Below are positions 8,675-16,740 of a stretch of DNA of 45,259 nt, in pieces. The notes beneath the pieces were generated by a model. It was not told the origin of the DNA. It made no database searches and saw nothing but the letters and a program-made list of their open reading frames with translations. The translations under genes and the position numbers were made by a program. The DNA is from CAZLXG01 sp964563585 (GTDB taxonomy: Bacteria > Bacteroidota > Bacteroidia > Flavobacteriales > Flavobacteriaceae): positions 1 to 45,259 of the forward strand of contig CAZLXG010000007.1 in NCBI GenBank assembly GCA_964563585.1, given 5' to 3'. Each line of letters opens with the position of its first letter. The first letter of the stretch is position 1.

Positions 8675-8941
8675 ATGTTAGATAATCATATAGAAACCAT
8701 AGGTTTTATCGCAGCATTTTTAACAACAGCTGCTTTTTTGCCACAAGTGTATCAAACTTGGAAAACCAAAGATGTGTCTTCACTATCATTATCAATGCTT
8801 ATTATGTTTTTTATTGGCATCATTTTGTGGTTTATTTATGGGTTTTTAATGAAAAGTCCGTCCATGATTTTTGCCAACGGCGTTACTATAGTTTCTGCAT
8901 TTTTGTTAATCTTTTTCAAGATTAAGTATACCAAAAAGTAA
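8675..8941 (+). CDS. SemiSWEET family sugar transporter
   Basis: A single PQ-loop unit of 88 residues with three predicted membrane helices (about 8-25, 38-58 and 63-83). The defining LPQ triplet occurs in AAFLPQVYQTWKTKDVSSLS. Bacterial SemiSWEETs work as homodimers, each subunit giving one three-helix bundle, and move sugars such as sucrose or glucose across the inner membrane by facilitated diffusion. Substrate is not determined here. It lies two bases after the DUF6370 lipoprotein gene, downstream of leuS. Confidence 0.88.
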   Translation: MLDNHIETIGFIAAFLTTAAFLPQVYQTWKTKDVSSLSLSMLIMFFIGIILWFIYGFLMKSPSMIFANGVTIVSAFLLIFFKIKYTKK

Positions 8942-9095
8942 TAAAGTCTTCATCTTATTAAAGAGAATGTAAAATCTTGTTTAATCTATTGTTAAATTAT
9001 AAGATTCGATTCTCGAAAAACTAACTTTATAAAGTAGTTTGTTTACATAAGTCAATATGTTTTTATGACAAAACTTCATGAAAATATATTGGCTT

Positions 9096-9103
9096 TATTT
9101 TTG
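9096..9103 (+). promoter_or_regulatory. candidate -7 element for the Bax-inhibitor gene
   Basis: TATTTTTG fits TAnnTTTG and lies 31 bases before the ATG at 9135, in the 193-base intergenic region after the SemiSWEET gene. The -33 element is not obvious. Confidence 0.4.
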
Positions 9104-9134
9104 TTATATTTATATAAATTATTAAAACTATTTT

Positions 9135-9851
9135 ATGGAAAACATAGAACAAAATTTTGAACAACAACGCGTACTTGTAGCTCATACTTCAGATGAAGAA
9201 CGAGTTGCCTTTTATAAAAAAACATATTCTCATGTTGCAGCTGGTGTATTGGTTTTTATTCTTTTCGAATATTTACTATTACAAAGTGAAACTATAGTCG
9301 ATTTCATGTTATCAATGACCCAAGGTTGGCGTTGGTTAATTATGTTAGGAGGCTTTATGTTTATTACTAATTACGCCGAAAAAATGACTTTAAAAACACC
9401 AGATAAAAACACCCAATATTTGGCTTTTGGTTTATACATTCTTGCAGAAGCGTTTATTTTTGTGCCTTTAATTCATATTGCCGCTTATTATATGGATTCT
9501 GGTCCAGAGATTTTAAATCAAGCTGCTATAACAACATTAGCTTTGTTTACAGGTTTATCGTCTATTGTATTTGTTACAAAAAAAGATTTTTCGTTTTTAA
9601 AAGCAAGTTTAACAGTTGGCTTTTTTATAGCCATGGGTCTTATTGTAGCTGGTTCACTTTTTGGATTTAACATGGGACTTTGGTTTTCAGTTGGAATGTG
9701 TGTTTTAGCAGCAGGAGCTATTTTATATCAAACATCTAACCTAGTTAATAAATACTCTAGCGACGAATATATACCAGCAGCATTAGGTTTATTTGCCTCA
9801 TTAATGTTATTGTTTTGGTATGTACTTAGCATTTTTATGTCGAGAGATTAA
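9135..9851 (+). CDS. Bax inhibitor-1/YccA family membrane protein
   Basis: Integral membrane protein of 238 residues with seven predicted helices. The family start is visible in the FYKKTYSHVAAGVLVFILFEY segment. Family features include a polar central helix with YILAEAFIFVPLIHIAAYY and a C-terminal part with NKYSSDEYIPAALGLFASLM. BI-1/YccA proteins are proposed pH-sensitive calcium leak channels; the bacterial role is uncertain. It is followed 12 bases later by a strong stem-loop terminator, so it appears to be monocistronic. Confidence 0.9.
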   Translation: MENIEQNFEQQRVLVAHTSDEERVAFYKKTYSHVAAGVLVFILFEYLLLQSETIVDFMLSMTQGWRWLIMLGGFMFITNYAEKMTLKTPDKNTQYLAFGLYILAEAFIFVPLIHIAAYYMDSGPEILNQAAITTLALFTGLSSIVFVTKKDFSFLKASLTVGFFIAMGLIVAGSLFGFNMGLWFSVGMCVLAAGAILYQTSNLVNKYSSDEYIPAALGLFASLMLLFWYVLSIFMSRD

Positions 9852-9862
9852 AATATAAATTT

Positions 9863-9892
9863 AAAGCCCTGAATTATTTTGGGGCTTTTTGT
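9863..9892 (+). terminator. rho-independent terminator after the Bax-inhibitor gene
   Basis: AAAGCCC (9863-9869) pairs with GGGCTTT (9882-9888) around a 12-base loop and is followed by a T-rich run. It begins 12 bases after the stop at 9851. Confidence 0.85.
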
Positions 9893-9917
9893 TTCTTTAT
9901 AGCACTCAAAATTTAAA

Positions 9918-11687
9918 ATGAACAATCCTTTAACATACTACAATCAACATTTAGAGATTTATAAAACCAAAGCTGAAAAACTTTATAAGAGAATGACAGC
10001 TTTAAGTATGTTTCGCTTACTGGTGTTTTTGGTTATATGTTTTGGAATATATTTTATGTTTCAGCAGTGGCAAATAGTGGTTGCAATAGGTGTTATTGGT
10101 ATTGCAATATTTTTGCTTTTATTGTCTAAATATACCGATGTAAAAGCGCAAAGAAACTTTAATAAAGCACTTGTAAAAATTAATGAAGATGAAATTAAAA
10201 TAGCTTCAAATGATTTTTATGATAGAAATGAGGGCTTGCAATTTCAAGATGCAAATCATTATTATAGTTTAGATATTGATTTATTTGGACGCGGTTCATT
10301 TTTTCAGTTTATTAACAGAACAACTATAAACGAAGGTGCTTATAATTTAGCCGAAGCTTTAAAAGCAAATGACATTAAAGATATTGAATTACGCCAAAAC
10401 GCCATAAAAGAATTAAGCTCAAAACCTGAATGGCGACAATTTTATTCGGCTACATCCAGTTTAGTTTCAGTTGAAACACCAGCAAAACAAATTATAAATT
10501 GGTTGCAAAACTATCAATCTTTTTTGCCTAAAATCATAAAATGGTTGCCGTTAGTAATTACGGCGCTTACAATCGGTTTATTTGTATTAACTTTTTTTAA
10601 GTTGATTGATATGTCTTTTATCGGTTACTGGCTATTAGTAGGATTGGGTATTACAGGGATTTATGTAAAGAAGGTAAACGCATTATCATCAAATACAGAT
10701 AAGGTAAAAGATACATTTCGTCAATATGCGTCACTTTTAGATTTGATAGAAAACGAACAATTTACATCAGAATTATTACAACAAAAGCAGAAGCAAATTC
10801 AGTCTGATAATAAAAAGGCATCCACTATTTTTCAAGAATTTTCAAAAGCATTAGATGCTTTAGATAATAGGAATAATATTATTGGAGCTCTTTTTGGGAA
10901 CGGTTACTTTCTAACAGATATTAAAAGTACATTTCGCATTGAGCAATGGATTGGTCAGCATGCAAATAAAGTTGCCGATTGGTTTGAAGTTGTATCCTTT
11001 TTTGATGCTTTTAACTCGTTAGGGAACTACGCGTTTAATCATCCAGAATTTGTTTTTCCAGAAATTGATAATAATAATTCAGTAATAAATGCAGATGGTT
11101 TAGGGCATCCGTTACTAAATAAAACTAAACGTGTTGATAGTGATTTATCTATTGAAAAAGAACAGTTTTTTATAGTTACAGGAGCTAATATGGCAGGGAA
11201 AAGTACTTTTTTACGTACGGTTTCTTTACATATTGTTATGGCAAATGTTGGTTTGCCAATTTGTGCAAAGTTTAGTAAATATTCACCTGTAAAATTAATT
11301 ACTAGTATGCGAACATCTGATTCGTTAACAGATGATAGTTCGTATTTCTTTTCTGAATTAACACGACTAAAATATATTGTAGATGCCATTGAAAAAGAAC
11401 CTTATTTTATTATTCTTGATGAAATTTTAAAAGGCACAAATAGCACAGATAAAGCTATTGGTTCACGTAAGTTTGTTGAAAAATTAGTAGCATCAAATGC
11501 TACAGGAATTATTGCAACACACGATTTAAGTTTATGTGAAATTGAAAAGGAATTAGATGAAGTGAAAAACTATTATTTTGATGCCGAAATAATTAATGAT
11601 GAACTTCATTTTGATTACACTTTAAAACAAGGTGTTTGCCAGAATATGAATGCATCTTTCTTATTAAAGAAAATGAATATTGTTTAG
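9918..11687 (+). CDS. MutS-related ATPase with N-terminal membrane segments
   Basis: Protein of 589 residues. The C-terminal third is a MutS-type ABC ATPase: Walker A TGANMAGKST (about 421-430), a signature-like region SMRTSDSLTDDSSYFFSEL, Walker B FIILDEILKGTN (about 494-505) and a switch His in IIATHDLSL. Unlike MutS there is no mismatch-recognition domain. The N-terminal half instead has two paired hydrophobic regions (about 30-72 and 208-252), giving around four membrane helices, with a helical lever-like region between and after them. Such membrane-associated MutS-like proteins are common in Bacteroidetes and have no assigned role; mismatch repair should not be assumed. It is preceded by a terminator and followed by two degenerate dispersed repeats. 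Confidence 0.88.
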   Translation: MNNPLTYYNQHLEIYKTKAEKLYKRMTALSMFRLLVFLVICFGIYFMFQQWQIVVAIGVIGIAIFLLLLSKYTDVKAQRNFNKALVKINEDEIKIASNDFYDRNEGLQFQDANHYYSLDIDLFGRGSFFQFINRTTINEGAYNLAEALKANDIKDIELRQNAIKELSSKPEWRQFYSATSSLVSVETPAKQIINWLQNYQSFLPKIIKWLPLVITALTIGLFVLTFFKLIDMSFIGYWLLVGLGITGIYVKKVNALSSNTDKVKDTFRQYASLLDLIENEQFTSELLQQKQKQIQSDNKKASTIFQEFSKALDALDNRNNIIGALFGNGYFLTDIKSTFRIEQWIGQHANKVADWFEVVSFFDAFNSLGNYAFNHPEFVFPEIDNNNSVINADGLGHPLLNKTKRVDSDLSIEKEQFFIVTGANMAGKSTFLRTVSLHIVMANVGLPICAKFSKYSPVKLITSMRTSDSLTDDSSYFFSELTRLKYIVDAIEKEPYFIILDEILKGTNSTDKAIGSRKFVEKLVASNATGIIATHDLSLCEIEKELDEVKNYYFDAEIINDELHFDYTLKQGVCQNMNASFLLKKMNIV

Positions 11688-11693
11688 TGTTTT

Positions 11694-11765
11694 GTCATTC
11701 CGCGTAGGCAGTAATCCATTTTGTCACTTCGAGTGAATTTGTGTAACAAATTTGTATCGAAAAGT
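11694..11765. repeat. two degenerate dispersed repeats in a convergent intergenic gap
   Basis: The gap between two convergent genes is filled by two repeat-like units. The first (11694-11717) is an imperfect palindrome with GTCATTCC and GTAATCC ends. The second (about 11723-11765) is a nested hairpin: the outer arms ACTTCGA and TCGAAAAGT surround the inner arms AATTTGT (11736-11742) and ACAAATT (11746-11752) with a three-base loop. Similar GTCATTCC and GTCACTTCGA units recur in flavobacterial genomes, as I recall. The unit ends on the stop codon of the thioredoxin/TPR gene and may serve as a bidirectional transcript end. Confidence 0.55.
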
Positions 11766-12676
11766 TAACCTTCTGTTTTCTCACTTCCAGCTTCTAATTT
11801 AATTTTCTCAATCATTTTTATAGCATTTTTATTGTCAGGTTTCAAACTTAATACTTTATAGTAACTTTTTAAAGCTTCGGTGTAATTCTTAGTTACAAAA
11901 TAAGCTTCGCCCAAACTATCATAAACATTATATTTATAAGGAAATATCTTGGTGTTTAAATCAAAAATGTAAAGTGCTTTTTCAATTTGATTTGAACGTA
12001 ATAACATATAACCAAACGTATTTAATTCTCTACTTCCTTTTACATATTCTGCTAGTCTTGAAGTCAAAACAGTTTCATCTAATTTTAAACTATCAAGAGG
12101 TTTTTTAGTAAGTAAACGACTCATATAATTTATAACAGAATAGTTCGATGTGTATTTATTATCTGTAATAATTTTAAGAATATCGCGCTCTAAAGTTTCT
12201 TTTGGATGTTCAACAATTCGATTTACTTCTTTTCCGTTTTTATAAAAAATAAAAGTAGGAACACGATGAATATTCAATCCTTTTTCTTCGTGATTTGGAC
12301 TTTGTTTATAAGCTTCTTCGGTTCTATTAACAGCGATTACTTGTAATTGATTTTCAGGAAATTTTGTTTTGTCTAATATTTTGTAAAGGCGAGGAATTTC
12401 TTTTTTACTATCGCCACACCAAGTGCCTAAAAATGCTTTAATTTCATATTGATTTATAGAATCTTTAAGTTGTTTTACAATTTTAGTATTAACTAAATAA
12501 TCGTCGTAATTTTTAGAAAACCAGGTGTTGAATGAGTTTGAAGTTAGTCCTTTTTTATTGATTTCTCCAAGTAGAACTTCCTTCCCTTTAGCATCTAAAC
12601 TAAGGCTGTTTAAGGTTTGAGAAAAACTAAAATTAAGACTGATTAAAAGGACAAAAAAAGTAACTGTTCGTTTCAT
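11765..12676 (-). CDS. secreted thioredoxin-like protein with TPR repeats
   Basis: Protein of 303 residues with a Sec signal peptide (MKRTVTFFVLLISLNFSFSQ, cleavage about residue 20), so periplasmic or outer-membrane facing. A thioredoxin-like domain (about 60-170) has LGTWCGDSKKEIPRLY; the active site is W86-C87-G88-D89-S90, one Cys only. A conserved RVPTFIFYKNGKEV cis-Pro block follows. The C-terminal third (about 205-295) looks like two tetratricopeptide repeats (ALYIFDLNTKIFPYKYNVYD and ALKSYYKVLSLKPDNKNAI). TPRs suggest protein contacts; the redox role is doubtful without a second Cys. The gene is divergent from a LytS/LytTR pair, and a candidate LytTR operator lies in the shared intergenic region, so it could be a target of that system. 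Confidence 0.85.
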   Translation of the reverse strand: MKRTVTFFVLLISLNFSFSQTLNSLSLDAKGKEVLLGEINKKGLTSNSFNTWFSKNYDDYLVNTKIVKQLKDSINQYEIKAFLGTWCGDSKKEIPRLYKILDKTKFPENQLQVIAVNRTEEAYKQSPNHEEKGLNIHRVPTFIFYKNGKEVNRIVEHPKETLERDILKIITDNKYTSNYSVINYMSRLLTKKPLDSLKLDETVLTSRLAEYVKGSRELNTFGYMLLRSNQIEKALYIFDLNTKIFPYKYNVYDSLGEAYFVTKNYTEALKSYYKVLSLKPDNKNAIKMIEKIKLEAGSEKTEG

Positions 12677-12756
12677 AATTGAGTTGATTTAATCACAAAT
12701 TTATGTCTCAAAATTGAGCAAAACTAAAAACATGTATAGATTACAGTATTAACATT

Positions 12757-12786
12757 ACTAACGTAATTAGTTGGTTTACAAACGGT
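12757..12786 (-). promoter_or_regulatory. candidate LytTR-type operator (two direct repeats)
   Basis: Read on the minus strand, two 9-base sites, ACCGTTTGT (12786-12778) and TACGTTAGT (12765-12757), are direct repeats with 12 bases between them, a 21-base period. That matches the known arrangement for LytTR regulators (repeats around a GTT core, two helical turns apart). The site lies between the divergent thioredoxin/TPR gene and the LytS-type kinase, whose partner regulator has a LytTR domain. Autoregulation or control of the divergent gene is inferred. Confidence 0.5.
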
Positions 12787-12871
12787 ATTTTTTAACGTTG
12801 GTAAGCATAAAATCGATTTTTGTACATATTTTTTGATAATTCTAGCTTTTCTAATTACTTTTCAAAATATA

Positions 12872-13840
12872 ATGACACTAATTAATAAACATATTTCACA
12901 AGTTCTGGTGCACATCCTTTTTTGGATGTTGTTCATATTTGTATCACTATTTATTTTTCCGGAATACTATTGGCGCGAAAATCCTTTTTTGCAATACGTT
13001 TCTATTTTGGTAGTCATTGTGTATGTTAATAATTGGATACTACTACCATTTTTCATTAAAAAAAAGCTTTACATTTTATACGTATTTGTGTTTGCAACCA
13101 TTTCTTTTTTCGCAACCCAATTGTATTGTAATGTGTTTGCGCAATGTGGATGTTCTATAATGAAATGCCTTAGTGATTACTTGTGGCAAACCTTGGTGCC
13201 ACTAATTTTTTTCTCTTTTATTTGGGTGTTATATCGTTTTATTGATAAGCAAGATGAGATTGAAATAATTAAAAAGGAACACACCGAAATGGAACTTAAG
13301 TTCTTGAAATCACAAATAAACCCGCATGTGTTATTCAATAATTTGAATACTATTTATTCGTATGCTCTGGAGAAGCCTAATGAAGTTCCAGAAATGATTT
13401 TAATGCTTTCGGATAATTTGAAGCATGTGTTATACGAGAGTAATGCAAAGACTATTTCGTTAGAAAAAGAAATTAAGTTTATCGATAATTATATAAAATT
13501 TCAAAAAATAAGAACAGAAGGTGTTAAACATATTCATTATAAAAAAGAGATTGATTCAGAAAATCATCAAATTGCACCATTGCTTTTAATCACCATAATT
13601 GAAAATGCTTTTAAACACAGTACATTAAATAGTGATATTTCTATTTTTATTAAAATGAAGAAGAATGTTTTAGAATGTATTTGTGAAAATGATTTTGATA
13701 AAGAAAAAGTGACTACAACCGATTTTAGAATAGGTTTACAAAATTTAGAAAAGCGATTAGAACTTATTTATAAAGATAATTTTGAATTTAGTATTGATAA
13801 AAATGAAATGTTTAAAGTGGTTTTAAAACTGAATTTATAA
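12872..13840 (+). CDS. LytS-type sensor histidine kinase
   Basis: Sensor kinase of 322 residues in the His_kinase (PF06580)/HATPase class. Four N-terminal membrane helices (about 9-27, 38-59, 64-84 and 106-124) are followed by a linker, the phospho-acceptor block SQINPHVLFNNLNTIYS with His at about 152, and an ATP-binding domain with IENAFKHS (N-box) and an abbreviated G-box near RIGLQNLEKRLEL. I take the ATG at 12872; a TTG at 12833 in the same frame is less likely. The loop between helices three and four carries four Cys (C86, C92, C94, C99) and by the positive-inside rule faces the periplasm. It overlaps the response regulator by one base (TAATG). Confidence 0.92.
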   Translation: MTLINKHISQVLVHILFWMLFIFVSLFIFPEYYWRENPFLQYVSILVVIVYVNNWILLPFFIKKKLYILYVFVFATISFFATQLYCNVFAQCGCSIMKCLSDYLWQTLVPLIFFSFIWVLYRFIDKQDEIEIIKKEHTEMELKFLKSQINPHVLFNNLNTIYSYALEKPNEVPEMILMLSDNLKHVLYESNAKTISLEKEIKFIDNYIKFQKIRTEGVKHIHYKKEIDSENHQIAPLLLITIIENAFKHSTLNSDISIFIKMKKNVLECICENDFDKEKVTTTDFRIGLQNLEKRLELIYKDNFEFSIDKNEMFKVVLKLNL

Positions 13841-14535
13841 TGAACTGTGTAATAATTGAAGATGAAATACCAGCTCAAAGAATACTAAAGGGTTTCATAA
13901 ATAAAATTCCAAACGTACATTTAGTTGATACTTTTAAAGCAGCTATTGAGGCTAATACATTTTTAAACAATAATACAGTTGATGTTGTTTTTCTCGACAT
14001 TAATTTACCCGACATTTCTGGGTTAGATTTTATAAAAACTATTAAAAATCCACCTGCAATTATTATGACGACAGCGTATCCAGATTATGCTGTTAGCAGC
14101 TTTGAGCTGGATACTATTGTTGATTATTTGGTGAAACCTTTTTCGTTTGATAGGTTTTTAAAAGCTATTAATAAAGCTAAAGATAGAATTGAAGTGTCGA
14201 AAAACCCATTAGAAGAAAATTCTAGAGAAACCATTTTTTTGAATGTAGATAAAACACTTCATAAAATTATTTTAAATGATATTTTATTTATAGAATCAGA
14301 TAGAAATTATATAACAGTTGTTACCGAAACCCAAAAGCTATCATATATAGATTCTTTGAAAAATTGGATTGTAAAACTACCCAAAAATCAGTTCATTCAA
14401 GTTCATAAATCCTTCATTATAAATAGTAAATTTGTCGATAAAATTTCTGGAAACACACTTTTTGTTAAGTCAAATAAAATTCCAATCGGTAGAACATATA
14501 AACAAGAATTGCTAAAGCAATTAAAGATAGTTTAA
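13840..14535 (+). CDS. LytTR-family response regulator
   Basis: Partner of the preceding kinase, 231 residues. The receiver domain (1-120) has the acidic pair E7-D8, the phospho-acceptor D53 in VFLDINLPDISG, a Thr in MTTAYPDYA and the Lys in DYLVKPFSFDR. The C-terminal LytTR DNA-binding domain (about 132-231) contains DILFIESDRNYITV and FIQVHKSFIINSKFV and ends with IPIGRTYKQELLKQL. It shares one base with the kinase stop, indicating translational coupling. LytTR proteins bind paired direct repeats, and such a pair lies upstream of the kinase at 12757-12786. The signal and the wider regulon are unknown. Confidence 0.93.
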   Translation: MNCVIIEDEIPAQRILKGFINKIPNVHLVDTFKAAIEANTFLNNNTVDVVFLDINLPDISGLDFIKTIKNPPAIIMTTAYPDYAVSSFELDTIVDYLVKPFSFDRFLKAINKAKDRIEVSKNPLEENSRETIFLNVDKTLHKIILNDILFIESDRNYITVVTETQKLSYIDSLKNWIVKLPKNQFIQVHKSFIINSKFVDKISGNTLFVKSNKIPIGRTYKQELLKQLKIV

Positions 14536-14570
14536 AAACCGTATCAATTGACAAGTAACTTATTTACTAA

Positions 14571-16658
14571 CTACTTTTTAGGGTGTACTAAAGTCATTTC
14601 ATCAATTAAGCGAGTTGCTCCAGCATATTTATCTATTATAAAAAGTACATAACGCAAATCGACCATAATATTTCTACAAATTTCAGGATCATAATTCATA
14701 TCACTCATAGTGCCTTCCCAAACACGGTCAAAATTTAAACCTACTAAATTTCCATGAGCATCAATTGCAGGGCTTCCAGAGTTCCCCCCTGTTGTGTGAT
14801 TCGTTCCTAAAAAGCAAACAGGAACTTTCCCGTTGCTGTCAGCATATTGTCCATAATCTTTAGTCTTATGTAATTCACGTAATTTTTCTGGGACATCAAA
14901 CTCATAATCTCCAGGTACATATTTTTCAATCACACCATCTAAATAACTCACAGGATTATAATACACAGCATCTCTTGGAGAATAACCACGAACTTGTCCG
15001 TAAGTTACACGAAGTGTACTGTTTGCATCTGGAAAATATCGAGCTTCTGGTAAGGCTTCCATAAGTGCTGTCATATATTTTGTTTGCAATGCAGTGATAG
15101 GTTCGTTTCTTTCTTGATATTCAGCATTTATAGTATTGTAAAACGCTTCAATCATTGGTTTTGCATATATGTAAGCTGCATCTTTATTTAGTTTTTTTAT
15201 GATAGCATCAGCAGAGCCTTTAAATAATTTTAATGCACTTTCTAAATTGGTAAAAGCAGTATTGTCATAAATTGAAGCATCAACATTATCATTGTAAAAA
15301 GGCATCACATTTTTAAATACACCTTTATCTACACTAACATCATAATTTTTATGAATCTTTTTTAAAAAATTTGTTATATAAGTTCTGTTTTTTTCTATGG
15401 ACTCAGGTTTGTTTTTTAAAGATTGCTCTACTTGATAAGTTCTAAATGTCATAGTCATTAACTCATTGGTAACTAAAAAGACTTCAATAAAATTACGTCT
15501 CTTAATATTTATTGAGGCGAAATCTTTGTATAAATTATCGAACTCAGTAAGAATATTTCCATATTTATCTTCAAGACCTTTTTCTTTTAGAGCTTTAGTG
15601 AATGTAGCTTCAAAAGCATGACGTTTTTCAACGGCATTACTTTTATCGATGCCTAAATTTTCGCCAATCCATTTTTTCCAAGCGTTAGCAATTCGTGCTT
15701 GTTTTGATGCATATTTAATACGAATAGCATCACTTGTTTTCATTTTAGTATCAATCACTTTTAGGGCAGCTTCACGAATCTTAATATTTGTAGGATTGTA
15801 ATCTTTAGTAATATGCTCTATTGCAACTGCTGGTAAATATTCGTTTGTACGCCCTGGAAACCCGAAAACGAGTGTGAAATCACCTTCAGCAACACCATCT
15901 AATGAAATTGGTAAAAAATGTTTTGGTTTGTATGGCTTGTTATCTTTACTATATTTTGCTGGACGATTATTTGCATTAGCATAAATTCTAAACATCGAAA
16001 AATCTCCTGTATGTCTTGGAAACACCCAATTATCTGTGTCGCTTCCAAATTTCCCGATACTTGTAGGTGGGGCACCAACTAAACGAATATCTTCAAAACG
16101 TTCTGTAACAAATAAGAAGTATTGATTGCCTTTATAAAACGATTTCACTTTCACATTTTGCCAAGCTTCTTTTGTCCAGTTTTTCATGACGCCATTACTG
16201 TTTTTATCAATAGCAGATTGTTTTTCTTTTTCAGTCATATCATTATTAATAACTGATAAAACTTCGGTAGTAATATCATGAATACTCACAATAAATTCTA
16301 CAAACAAACCTTCATTAGGTAGTTCTTCTTCTAAATTCATAGCCCAAAAGCCATCTTTCAAATAATCATTTTCTAAAGAAGAATGTGATTGAATTTGACT
16401 AAAACCACAATGATGATTTGTAAGAATTAGACCTTGAGGAGAGATAACTTCGGTAGTACAACCACCATTAAAATGACCAATCGCATCTTTTAAGCTAGAA
16501 TTGTTTACATCGTAAATATCTTTAGCTGTAAGTTTACTGCCAAGTGATATCATTTCGTCTTCGTTCATGCCTTCTAAAAGTGAAGGAATCCACATGCCGC
16601 CTTGTTGTGCAGAAATATTAATGGTAATTAAAAGTAAAAGAAACTTTAAGAATTTCAT
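14571..16658 (-). CDS. S46 family dipeptidyl-peptidase (DPP7/DPP11 type)
   Basis: Exported serine exopeptidase removing dipeptides from the N-terminus of oligopeptides in the periplasm, part of peptide feeding in Bacteroidetes. The 695-residue protein starts at the ATG at 16658 with a signal peptide (MKFLKFLLLLITINISAQQ); an upstream in-frame ATG at 16700 would add an unlikely leader. Catalytic blocks are NHHCGF (about residues 81-86), the DTDNWVFPRHTGDFSMFRIY region with the charge-relay Asp, and the nucleophile block TTGGNSGSPAID near the C-terminus. Eighteen residues after the nucleophile Ser stands Arg (GLNFDRVWEG). In the family, Arg here marks DPP11-like preference for Asp/Glu at P1, whereas DPP7 has Gly. 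That specificity is inferred. The length is complete. Confidence 0.93.
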   Translation of the reverse strand: MKFLKFLLLLITINISAQQGGMWIPSLLEGMNEDEMISLGSKLTAKDIYDVNNSSLKDAIGHFNGGCTTEVISPQGLILTNHHCGFSQIQSHSSLENDYLKDGFWAMNLEEELPNEGLFVEFIVSIHDITTEVLSVINNDMTEKEKQSAIDKNSNGVMKNWTKEAWQNVKVKSFYKGNQYFLFVTERFEDIRLVGAPPTSIGKFGSDTDNWVFPRHTGDFSMFRIYANANNRPAKYSKDNKPYKPKHFLPISLDGVAEGDFTLVFGFPGRTNEYLPAVAIEHITKDYNPTNIKIREAALKVIDTKMKTSDAIRIKYASKQARIANAWKKWIGENLGIDKSNAVEKRHAFEATFTKALKEKGLEDKYGNILTEFDNLYKDFASINIKRRNFIEVFLVTNELMTMTFRTYQVEQSLKNKPESIEKNRTYITNFLKKIHKNYDVSVDKGVFKNVMPFYNDNVDASIYDNTAFTNLESALKLFKGSADAIIKKLNKDAAYIYAKPMIEAFYNTINAEYQERNEPITALQTKYMTALMEALPEARYFPDANSTLRVTYGQVRGYSPRDAVYYNPVSYLDGVIEKYVPGDYEFDVPEKLRELHKTKDYGQYADSNGKVPVCFLGTNHTTGGNSGSPAIDAHGNLVGLNFDRVWEGTMSDMNYDPEICRNIMVDLRYVLFIIDKYAGATRLIDEMTLVHPKK

Positions 16659-16740
16659 CGTTTTTGTTTTTGAATACTTGTAAAGATAAAAAACCATCAT
16701 TTAAATAGTAACTTTTTTGTTACTTTATAGCACATTAAAA

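Noticed and set aside
8998..9020. AGATTCGATTCTCG stretch resembling a tRNA T-arm
   Set aside because: No acceptor, D or anticodon stems can be folded around it.
11039..11389. 116-codon minus-strand frame inside the MutS-like gene
   Set aside because: Antisense to the ATPase core; a shadow frame.
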